Source: a virus
DNA length: 21,896 nt
Strand: one strand, 5' to 3'
IMG/VR virus record: IMGVR_UViG_3300046010_005557
Span: 1-21,896 of that record
Under the pieces are notes generated by a model. That model did not search any database and was not told the origin of the DNA. It worked only from the letters and a program-made list of their open reading frames with translations. Below are positions 7,810-14,577 of this stretch, piece by piece. Positions within the stretch are counted from its first letter, which is position 1. Each line of letters opens with the position of its first letter. Both the position numbers and the translations under genes were made by a program.

Positions 7810-7817
7810 TATAAATA
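7810..7817 (-). promoter_or_regulatory. TATTTATA element (candidate late promoter) before the gene at 7403-7795
   Basis: Minus-strand octamer TATTTATA followed by TAAAA. It follows an inverted repeat (7830-7861) and precedes a start codon by 14 bases, the same layout as the elements at 19279 and 19884. Confidence 0.5.
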
Positions 7818-7829
7818 GTGTAATCAGTA

Positions 7830-7861
7830 AATAAGTGCCAACATTACTGCTAGCACTTATT
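7830..7861. terminator. Perfect 9-base-pair inverted repeat between the two leader-peptide genes
   Basis: AATAAGTGC pairs perfectly with GCACTTATT across a 14-base loop. It lies 14 bases past the stop of the gene at 7876-8322 and just upstream of the next TATTTATA element. The following T-tract is poor (TTACTG), so it could be a weak terminator, an mRNA-stabilising hairpin or a protein-binding site. Confidence 0.5.
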
Positions 7862-7875
7862 ATTTTATTGTATAA

Positions 7876-8322
7876 TTAATGTTCAATTGCGTTAATTAAA
7901 TCTTTAAGTATATCATATATAGTTTGCATTGCGGGCATGTTATTTGGAGATACTTTAAGTACTTTAATTGTGTCTTTAATTACATCTTGATTAATTTGTT
8001 GCACTGCGTCAATAATATCTTGATAATAAGACGCTACGCCTTGATCCTCAGCTGATTTTAAATTATCATATACATCAACAGAAATATATTTTAAAAGTTT
8101 GTTTGCGACTTGTGCTGCTGCACGTCCTTCTTTTCTTCGCATTGCTTGTTGTAAATCATGCATCATATCTTCAGGGTCTGCAGTTTTATCATCAGTCCAT
8201 GGGCGATCGTATATGTATTCGGTTTCTGAATTCCGTTTAAACATATCCATTTGTTGCTCATTTAAGTTTTTAGTGCCAAAACGACGCATATTTTCTGCGA
8301 GTAAGTTGTTTGTTTTTTTCAT
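7876..8322 (-). CDS. Small protein with shared NLLAENMRRFGTKNL leader
   Basis: A 148-residue protein of unknown function. The frame is open 69 bases further upstream, but the ATG at 8320-8322 is chosen because it has AAGGAT just before it and gives an N-terminus (MKKTNNLLAENMRRFGTKNL) matching the neighbouring gene at 7403-7795. Residues after the leader are different: an acidic segment (residues 34-52, rich in D, E and T), then helical, charged sequence with repeated hydrophobic positions (DLQQAMRRKEGRAAAQVANK; VIKDTIKVLKV). There are no cysteines. It is probably a virion or late protein, since it is preceded by a TATTTATA element that directly follows the upstream stop codon. Function unknown. 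Confidence 0.75.
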   Translation of the reverse strand: MKKTNNLLAENMRRFGTKNLNEQQMDMFKRNSETEYIYDRPWTDDKTADPEDMMHDLQQAMRRKEGRAAAQVANKLLKYISVDVYDNLKSAEDQGVASYYQDIIDAVQQINQDVIKDTIKVLKVSPNNMPAMQTIYDILKDLINAIEH

Positions 8323-8339
8323 TATATCCTTTTTTTTTA

Positions 8340-8347
8340 TATAAATA
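8340..8347 (-). promoter_or_regulatory. TATTTATA element (candidate late promoter) before the gene at 7876-8322
   Basis: The octamer begins immediately after the TAA of the upstream gene and is followed by an A-run and AAGGAT, then ATG 17 bases downstream. This separates the leader-peptide genes from the polymerase operon. Confidence 0.5.
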
Positions 8348-8734
8348 TTAGTTCCAAGAAATTTTCTTGAAAAATAGCAAATCAATAACACGATATCCTA
8401 TAGGATCGGTAAGTATGAATGAATTCTGATACATGTTCCAATCTAGCTGATATGTTTTATCTATAATTCCATTGTTAACAGAGCGAATAACTTCATTAAG
8501 TGCATTTACTGTGTACAATGTATTTGTTTCTTTTTTTCGGTGTATGCTAATTGTGTTCTGTCCTCGTTGAGTCCCAGCATCGGCATTGTATGTGCAATAC
8601 AAATTGTTTGATGCATTTGCGTTTGCAAATACAAATATTCTTTTTTCTGGTATCACGTAGCTTTGTTGTACATATTCTACAACAATGTTTATATCTGATT
8701 TATGTGCAAATGTGCATAGTAATTGTGTTTTCAC
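8348..8734 (-). CDS. Conserved-looking protein of unknown function, third gene of the polymerase operon
   Basis: A protein of about 128 residues. I do not assign a function. The likely start is the GTG at 8732-8734, which overlaps the stop codon of the upstream gene in GTGA and has GAGGA upstream; an adjacent in-frame GTG at 8735-8737 is the alternative. The sequence alternates hydrophobic strands and polar turns (KRIFVFANANASNNLYCTYNA; NTISIHRKKETNTLYTVNALNEVI), suggesting a small compact alpha/beta domain with a basic central HRKKETNT segment. No membrane segment or signal peptide is visible. Overlap with the putative nuclease gene and co-transcription with the polymerase hint at a DNA-related or assembly role, but nothing in the sequence proves it. 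Confidence 0.75.
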   Translation of the reverse strand: MKTQLLCTFAHKSDINIVVEYVQQSYVIPEKRIFVFANANASNNLYCTYNADAGTQRGQNTISIHRKKETNTLYTVNALNEVIRSVNNGIIDKTYQLDWNMYQNSFILTDPIGYRVIDLLFFKKISWN

Positions 8735-9969
8735 CACTCGTCTTCCTCATTAATTTCTTCAGTTAAATCAGAATCTTCGGCTCCGATTGATTTTTCAATT
8801 ATTCTTATTCTTCCTGCATCACAAACCACAAAGCGGAATTCATTTGTTAGTCGCACTCGGTCTTTTCTAAATACAATAAATTGCAAGTCGCCTTTTGTGA
8901 TTGAATCAACTGCTTCTTGTAAATCCGTATTAAACAGATCTGGTTCGCGTACATATTTTAGCCGGCGTAGTTCGGTGTTAACATATGTTAATGATTGGCT
9001 GTCGTCATCGATAGGTTTTATAGTAATTGAACCGTCTGAATTTGTTGCGATTGGTTCAATTGACAACTCAACCGGAGTAGCATTTGGTCCTCGCAATATT
9101 ACATTGGTAAATCCTTTTATATCTGAATTGATGGTGTTTGCTTCGCGATAAAATGTTTGCAACATTGCATTATCTTTAAAATTCAAATTACCAGACAATA
9201 TAAATGACTTGCGTTTATCTAGATAATCGATGGCTTGTAATAGTTCTGGATGTAATATTTTATGGAAATCAAACTTTGGATTTTCAATTGTACCTCGGAG
9301 TTGATCAATACGTTTTAATGTGGTTGTAATTTCATCCCAAAAACCAAAATTTGTTACGCTTCCTTTAGTACCTAAACGAATTGATGCAAATTTTGCTGTC
9401 CCACCGGTATAATCTTTTATCTCGTATTGGTTGCCGTTTTGATCCATATCATATGTTGCACCAGCTCCATTAATTTTTGAATTGTTAAATAAAATTGCTA
9501 GTAATATTTCACCTTTTCCTAATCCTTTAGTTTCTAATCTAAACAATTCATTTAGAAACCCAGATCGAAAATTAATTGTATTTAATATGTCTTCGGTTAT
9601 ATCTGAATATGAATATAAAATTGCCACAAACTCAACACATTTAGATTGATCCATTGAGTTTAAAAAACTAATTACGGCCGAATCTGCGTCAGTTGGTAAT
9701 AATTTTAAAAATTGACGAAACTCATCTAATTTATTTGCTTGTTGTAATATTTGTATTAGTACTGGATTTTCAATTGTTTCGACTTCAACTGATTCTGTTA
9801 CAATTGGAGCTAAACCTTTTGCATGATTAACTATTCGGTCTCGAGTTTCACGTGAAAATGTAGTCATTTCACTCAATACATCACATAAAATTGTGTAATC
9901 GGAATCTGTTGTTGGATATCCCTTTGGTAGTCGGAATTGCCATTCTGTAAGTATTGAGTCGATATTCAT
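8731..9969 (-). CDS. Putative PD-(D/E)XK-type nuclease or associated protein
   Basis: A 412-residue protein. The central region (about 140-215) has the spacing of a PD-(D/E)XK nuclease core: E154 in GLGKGEILLAIL, D174 or D176 in ATYDMD, then QYEIKDY with E183 and K185, followed by further strands (IRLGTKGSV). The N-terminal ~135 residues are helical and begin with LTEWQFRLPKGYPTTDSDY. The C-terminus is highly acidic (EDSDLTEEINEEDEW). Its ATG overlaps the polymerase stop codon (ATGA), and its own stop overlaps the next start (GTGA), so the three genes are translationally coupled. The nuclease call rests only on motif spacing. A non-catalytic structural protein is the alternative. Confidence 0.45.
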   Translation of the reverse strand: MNIDSILTEWQFRLPKGYPTTDSDYTILCDVLSEMTTFSRETRDRIVNHAKGLAPIVTESVEVETIENPVLIQILQQANKLDEFRQFLKLLPTDADSAVISFLNSMDQSKCVEFVAILYSYSDITEDILNTINFRSGFLNELFRLETKGLGKGEILLAILFNNSKINGAGATYDMDQNGNQYEIKDYTGGTAKFASIRLGTKGSVTNFGFWDEITTTLKRIDQLRGTIENPKFDFHKILHPELLQAIDYLDKRKSFILSGNLNFKDNAMLQTFYREANTINSDIKGFTNVILRGPNATPVELSIEPIATNSDGSITIKPIDDDSQSLTYVNTELRRLKYVREPDLFNTDLQEAVDSITKGDLQFIVFRKDRVRLTNEFRFVVCDAGRIRIIEKSIGAEDSDLTEEINEEDEW

Positions 9970-11288
9970 AACGATATAGTATTCATTTTACTATAAATAT
10001 TACCAACTTGTGTTTTCACCGGAAAATTACCTTGCTCTAACACTGTTTTTATAGCTGGTATCATTTCTTTGGCTTCATGCATTGGCATATCAAATAAAAG
10101 TGAATCGTATGTATATAAAATTAGACAAGTTTCTCGTCCTTGCAATACAGCTTGAACCGATTGCATTTTCTGCACAGACACTTCGGTTTCCGTGGCTTGC
10201 AAATAATAATTAAACAATTTGTTGGCTGTCATATTCTGCACAGCATCTTTGCTTATTCGGCGCTGAAGTATTGGTGTTTTAACATGGCCCTTAGCTTTCC
10301 ATTTTGCCCATAAACCGTATATAAAATCATTGACTTGCTTGAAGAACGGTATTTGTAAGAATTCGTGATCAATCCCACCATATAATAATCGAAACGTTAT
10401 CTGTTTGCTTTGTTCATATTGTTCTGTGGTTAACTGGGTGGTATCAAAATAGAATCGACCAAAATATTCATGCACACTTCCTGCCGGCAAGCTATATCCA
10501 ATTAATCGGGCAATCAATCGCACGTGATATGCATCAAAATCCATTTCAACCAATGCCCCTCGATCAAATCTAGATATGAATGCATCTCTGGTGCCATCTT
10601 CTTTGTTCATTGCAGCAAAGTTGAATCCTCTAAATGCATTGCTAGGTCTTCCGGTAGTTGTGTGATAATGATAGTTAGTGTACACGTATCCATTAGTTTG
10701 TAGTTCCGGCATTCTGAAATTCTCAGTAACATGCAATCCGTTTTGTTCTATTTGTGCAAATGTCTTTGGATATATTGAATTGAATTGTAAATATGATTCC
10801 GTTAACTTTACATTCATACACATAGGCCATGCATATTTACGTATTTTCTGACACATAGCCAATTGATTCATGATTGGAACTAATGCATTGATATTAGGAA
10901 ATGTAGTATGTCTTCTCCAATAAAATTGATGAGCCGGTGTATAATAATGTGTTTCATCATATGCTTCTCCGTAAGTAAACCACCACAAAGTCTTTACATC
11001 CCATACGGCATCGTTTCCACCTATTTGAAGCCATTGTTTTTTATCATATATAAAGATATCAGTTAGGTCTAGAAAGCGTTGTAGATGTTCAGTAAAGCCT
11101 TTTATTTGTTCTACGTGGCGTATTGGAACAATGCGTTCCACATCATCTTCAGTATACACATATATACATGATAGTTGATTGATAGATGCATGCCGTTGAT
11201 GATCTGCAAATATTGGAACTAGTAATGTTTTGCGTCCTCGAATATATCCGAATAATGCATCTAAATCTAATTCAGTATCTACTATCAT
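9966..11288 (-). CDS. Divergent, short family A DNA polymerase
   Basis: A 440-residue polymerase-like protein. The family A signature is seen in order: TTGRPSNAFRGFNF (211-224, matching T-G-R-L-S-S of Pol I), motif A MDFDAYHVR (249-257, D250), motif B KQITFRLLYGG (295-305, K295/F299/Y303), the NYYLQATETEV segment (360-370, matching the Q-G-T-A-A-D region) and motif C LYTYDSLLF (391-399, D395). Both metal-binding aspartates and the motif B Lys/Phe/Tyr remain. The usual motif A glutamate is H255, and motif C His-Asp-Glu reads Tyr-Asp-Ser. The N-terminal ~130 residues could be a reduced 3'-5' exonuclease-like domain; no clear DxE motif survives. The Rhodothermus phage RM378 is known to have a split family A polymerase, a possible parallel. 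It probably replicates the phage genome, but its activity is unproven. Confidence 0.8.
   Translation of the reverse strand: MIVDTELDLDALFGYIRGRKTLLVPIFADHQRHASINQLSCIYVYTEDDVERIVPIRHVEQIKGFTEHLQRFLDLTDIFIYDKKQWLQIGGNDAVWDVKTLWWFTYGEAYDETHYYTPAHQFYWRRHTTFPNINALVPIMNQLAMCQKIRKYAWPMCMNVKLTESYLQFNSIYPKTFAQIEQNGLHVTENFRMPELQTNGYVYTNYHYHTTTGRPSNAFRGFNFAAMNKEDGTRDAFISRFDRGALVEMDFDAYHVRLIARLIGYSLPAGSVHEYFGRFYFDTTQLTTEQYEQSKQITFRLLYGGIDHEFLQIPFFKQVNDFIYGLWAKWKAKGHVKTPILQRRISKDAVQNMTANKLFNYYLQATETEVSVQKMQSVQAVLQGRETCLILYTYDSLLFDMPMHEAKEMIPAIKTVLEQGNFPVKTQVGNIYSKMNTISL
9992..9999 (-). promoter_or_regulatory. TATTTATA element inside the polymerase 3' end
   Basis: The octamer lies within the last codons of the polymerase gene (encoding part of IYSK), 22 bases before the ATG of the putative nuclease gene, the same spacing as the element before the tail tube gene. 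It could give late expression of the nuclease gene and its downstream partner, or be a chance match in AT-rich coding sequence. Confidence 0.3.
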
Positions 11289-11296
11289 ACATTAAT

Positions 11297-11325
11297 ATAA
11301 TAATGATAATAAATCAAGTTTCCAA
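11297..11325 (-). promoter_or_regulatory. Sigma70-like promoter before the polymerase operon
   Basis: On the minus strand, TTGGAA is followed by 17 bases and TATTAT. The -10 box is 8 bases from the polymerase ATG. It starts directly after the stop codon of the gene at 11327-11938 and shares ACTTGGAAACT plus the adjoining ATTTATT with the promoter at 3474-3502. Confidence 0.6.
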
Positions 11326-11326
11326 G

Positions 11327-11938
11327 TTACTTGTTGATATCTTTAGGAACCAGATATGTTATGTCAGAATAGTATTGTAATGGATCGGTTAAAACTTTTG
11401 ATATTCCAGCCAACGACGTTTCAGCTGATTTAATCTGATTTGTATTTTTAGTTTGTACACCTTGTATAAAAACCATGTTTGATTGACTGTCTTCGATTGG
11501 CCCGGAAATATACCATTGCATTTTGATTGCTGAGTATAGTGCAGGATCAATTTGTTTGGATTGCCACATATTAAATTGTGCTTCATCAATTTCAATGATT
11601 TTTGATTCATTGACTTTTTTAATAAAATATCTAGTATAAGAGCCAGCCTTTAATTGTTCTGCGGTTGGTGCATTGAGTGCTGATACTGGTTGCGTATATG
11701 TTAGCTTTAATTCTCGCTTCAATGTTTCATACTCAACGTTCTTTGCCGTAATATTTTTGTATACAATTAATTTTTTCGATGTTTTTGAATCCCAAGTTGC
11801 ACCTGTATATACTTCGCCTGTTAAATATGTATGATACAGTCCACGATATTCAGTATTATCTTGCAACATGTATTGCATACCAGATGTATACAAATTGTTT
11901 GTAATCTCATCGGTTGTATAGTATAGTTTTAGTCTCAT
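11327..11938 (-). CDS. Probable virion-associated protein, function unknown
   Basis: A 203-residue protein that I do not recognise. The N-terminal half is rich in aromatic and threonine residues (LKLYYTTDEITNNLYTSGMQYML, then YRGLYHTYLTGEVYTGATWDSKTSK), which looks like a beta-rich structural domain. The C-terminal half contains a Trp-rich segment (FNMWQSKQID, MQWYISGPIED). It starts one base after the stop of the hub-like gene, so it is the last gene of the baseplate operon and is probably a minor baseplate or tail component. There is no cysteine, no membrane segment and no signal peptide. Immediately after it the polymerase promoter begins, with no obvious terminator in between. Confidence 0.7.
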   Translation of the reverse strand: MRLKLYYTTDEITNNLYTSGMQYMLQDNTEYRGLYHTYLTGEVYTGATWDSKTSKKLIVYKNITAKNVEYETLKRELKLTYTQPVSALNAPTAEQLKAGSYTRYFIKKVNESKIIEIDEAQFNMWQSKQIDPALYSAIKMQWYISGPIEDSQSNMVFIQGVQTKNTNQIKSAETSLAGISKVLTDPLQYYSDITYLVPKDINK

Positions 11939-11939
11939 G

Positions 11940-14267
11940 TTAATTGATACTTGGTTTCATTATACATCTAATTGTTGTTTGCCACTGCCCATCACTTGTT
12001 ACAGTATGTGTTATACTTATAATTCCAAAAACTGTGTTGATACGATATTTTAATGGCAATGCATCAAATGTTAAAGTATCACCATATCTAAATCCATTTA
12101 TCCCATCAATTGTAAATTCTACCGTAAATGGAAATATTGGTGCAGTTAGTTGCTGTGATTTTCTTATATCATCAGTTGGATATTTTATGTATGATGATAA
12201 TGCCTTATACAATGCTTGTGATTTTTCTGGTAAAAGTGGAGCTTGTGCAAATAATTGTTTAGTTTCGCGAAGCTGTTTAACAATATCACTATGTTTGTCT
12301 TTATACTTTTGCAATATAAGATTAATTGTATCAGGGTCATTTGAACTGTACATTAAATTCAAATAAGGTGCTAAATTTTCTTCTGTAACATCGGCATTTT
12401 CGCTATTTAAAACATACATCAATGTTTTTGCATTATCTGGTAATGTTGCTGAAATTTTAAAATCTCGCACTATAGTACCATTTTCGTGATTTGCTAACAT
12501 GGGAACTGAGTATGGTGTTACTACGGTTGGTTTATCTGTTGCCCCTGTTAATATAGTTTTTTGATAAAACTTATCAATATACATTAATTTTGTTTCATCT
12601 AATGGATATGTTTCCAATGACATTCCAATTGCATTACCAGTAGCATATGATATTTTTGCAGATACTTCTTTAAGAAATTGTGATAATGTAAAATTCTTTT
12701 TACCACCAGCAGTTAATCCAGATTTTCCATCTTCGCCATTTAAAATATTTTGAATTGTTATTAGATTTATAAATATTCTAGATGCAAAAATTTTATTGGA
12801 ATCAATTGCCTGAGCGGTTGTTGCTACACCTGGCCATGCATCTAATAATCCAAAACGATTAGTATTAGTCGAAATGTCTTTATAATATTGTAGCGAGGCC
12901 CTGGAACCAACCAATTGGTTGATCTGGATCTGTTCCGCGGAAGTATAACTATTCATTCCGCCAGCTGTATTAGTTTCTTTTGGTAGCAACAAAATTTCAT
13001 CTGGAATACATGATACTAGATGCGGATAATAATTACTACATGAAAATTGATCATCACAAATAATTTGTGCGTCTTTTACTGTGCTATTAACTTTTGTACT
13101 AACTAAATAATCATTAATGAATTGAATTAACGCGCCAACTGTAATATATCTATTAAACTTAGTAACTGACAATGTTCCTTGTACGATAGCATTCTCGCTA
13201 TTGTATGGACGAAACGGTTCTCCATATAAAATATATTGATCGGTTACATTTGATCGGGCTTGTTTAGGTGTTTGATATCGTATTATTCCGGTAGGCTCTG
13301 CAAATTGTGCTGGTACAACTAATCCATCTACAATATCATGCAATGCCGTGTAAAATGTAATTTGTTGAGTAGCAGTTGTAGTAGCAATTTCCGATTGATT
13401 TATTTCTCCAGTATTGTCAACAAATTCTGGATTTACGACTTCGGGGGTCTTTTTAGGTATAGGTGGCATCCACATTGATATATCAGTGTATACATTGCTA
13501 GCACCGCGCAACTGTATTGATGCATCGACTTGACCATTAGGTTGGTATGAAAAATCAAATGTTGTTATTACTCCTTGAAATGAATATTCGTTCATTTTTC
13601 GGATTTCTTTTTCAAGATTATCTAAATCCCATTTTGGATATAGTTCTTTTAATTTTTCTTTGATTGGAATTGATGTTTTACTAAGTAGACCAGCATTACC
13701 TTCAGCATCTCTAGAAAGTATTGCAGAATCAGGGTGCACTATATCAATTTTAACAAAGCGACCTGGACGAAACCATGTTTCTTCTATCCCATCTAAATCT
13801 CGCTCTGGGTTTGGTATTGTGATTTGTATGGTTGCTGAATTTAATAGGCCCTGTGCATGGTCTGACATTTGAATATCGACCCCAGTAATTACTGGTCCAA
13901 TTCGACGAGACTGGTCGATCTGAGTAGTTGTTTTTGAATAGGCTTTGCCATTTGTGTCAAAAGATAGATTTCCATTTTTATCTTTAGCAATATTGGTAAC
14001 ATCATATTTGTTATCATTCAAATAGCCATCAGGTCCGGTTGGCAAATATCTACCAGATCGAAGCTGCGCGCCTCCTAATATTCCATATGATTCTACAATT
14101 TCATTAGGATTACTAGATCCAGACTGATATGCTGTAAGTTGTACATTGGCAATTTTACCGACCATAAAATCTATGTCAGCAGTGCTTCGTGTTTTTCCAG
14201 AATTACCTCGATAGTTTAATTCAACTTGTAAATTTGGATCTACTTCTGAATGAAATATAAAACTCAT
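11940..14267 (-). CDS. Large baseplate hub-like protein (gp27/gpD-like, tentative)
   Basis: A 775-residue structural protein. The region around residues 120-185 (VITGVDIQMSDHAQGLLNSA, then ITIPNPERDLDGIEETWFRPGR, then VKIDI) has the pattern of the first tube-like beta-barrel of baseplate hub proteins. The C-terminus (FRYGDTLTFDALPLKYR, FGIISITHTVTSDGQWQTTI) matches the second barrel, where hub proteins end with a strand after a 'Htv..dG.W.T' motif. The middle, about 300 residues, is an insertion of unknown fold. It is roughly twice the length of T4 gp27. Its ATG overlaps the stop of the LysM-like gene in ATGA. Its place after tape measure, gp48-like and LysM genes fits a baseplate hub; the exact T4 counterpart is uncertain. 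Confidence 0.65.
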   Translation of the reverse strand: MSFIFHSEVDPNLQVELNYRGNSGKTRSTADIDFMVGKIANVQLTAYQSGSSNPNEIVESYGILGGAQLRSGRYLPTGPDGYLNDNKYDVTNIAKDKNGNLSFDTNGKAYSKTTTQIDQSRRIGPVITGVDIQMSDHAQGLLNSATIQITIPNPERDLDGIEETWFRPGRFVKIDIVHPDSAILSRDAEGNAGLLSKTSIPIKEKLKELYPKWDLDNLEKEIRKMNEYSFQGVITTFDFSYQPNGQVDASIQLRGASNVYTDISMWMPPIPKKTPEVVNPEFVDNTGEINQSEIATTTATQQITFYTALHDIVDGLVVPAQFAEPTGIIRYQTPKQARSNVTDQYILYGEPFRPYNSENAIVQGTLSVTKFNRYITVGALIQFINDYLVSTKVNSTVKDAQIICDDQFSCSNYYPHLVSCIPDEILLLPKETNTAGGMNSYTSAEQIQINQLVGSRASLQYYKDISTNTNRFGLLDAWPGVATTAQAIDSNKIFASRIFINLITIQNILNGEDGKSGLTAGGKKNFTLSQFLKEVSAKISYATGNAIGMSLETYPLDETKLMYIDKFYQKTILTGATDKPTVVTPYSVPMLANHENGTIVRDFKISATLPDNAKTLMYVLNSENADVTEENLAPYLNLMYSSNDPDTINLILQKYKDKHSDIVKQLRETKQLFAQAPLLPEKSQALYKALSSYIKYPTDDIRKSQQLTAPIFPFTVEFTIDGINGFRYGDTLTFDALPLKYRINTVFGIISITHTVTSDGQWQTTIRCIMKPSIN

Positions 14268-14563
14268 CTTAAACTGTTTGCGTTATTAATTATTTGTTGT
14301 AAATTGTTCGTGCTTGGAATTCTTAATCTAGATTCAGTTGGTATTACTAAAGTTCCTTTACCAATACCATTAGCTGTCGCAATAACCCACCATTTTGATG
14401 GATCGCCGTAAAATTTATCGGCAAGTTTATCTAAACGTTCTATGCTAGTTGTTACAATATAAACATCATCGGCGCCATATGGTATTACCGGAACAATTGT
14501 TGTTGTTAAATATCTAGGACCATTTGACTTTTTTAATACTTGTGTGGTTGCATATCTACTCAT
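14264..14563 (-). CDS. Baseplate LysM-domain protein, gp53-like
   Basis: A 99-residue protein whose centre (SIERLDKLADKFYGDPSKWW through VIATANGIGKGTLVIP and RLRIPS, about 40-85) is a LysM-like fold typical of phage baseplate wedge gp53 and of P2 X/XkdP-type tail proteins. The 'D-R-L-D-x-L-A..FYGD..WWvIA.aN....g.l.iP....LRIP' pattern is clear. It is half the size of T4 gp53 (196 residues), so it corresponds to the LysM part alone. An AAAGGA Shine-Dalgarno stands 6-7 bases before the ATG. It overlaps the hub-like gene start by four bases. In baseplates this domain typically clamps hub to wedge. Confidence 0.75.
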   Translation of the reverse strand: MSRYATTQVLKKSNGPRYLTTTIVPVIPYGADDVYIVTTSIERLDKLADKFYGDPSKWWVIATANGIGKGTLVIPTESRLRIPSTNNLQQIINNANSLR

Positions 14564-14577
14564 TAATTTCCTTTTAA

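Noticed and set aside
8323-8391. Upstream extension of the 7876-8322 gene to 8391
   Set aside because: The extension runs through the TATTTATA element and the end of the neighbouring gene. The internal ATG has an AAGGAT site and gives the shared leader at the N-terminus.
11944-12366. 140-codon plus-strand frame opposite the hub-like gene
   Set aside because: Antisense shadow; Cys/Val/Ile-rich composition as expected from complementing the coding strand, with no homology recognised.
12762-12775. TATTTATA inside the hub-like gene, and another near 16308 inside the repeat-bearing baseplate gene
   Set aside because: Both lie deep within coding sequence with no start codon nearby; such AT-rich octamers are expected by chance here.
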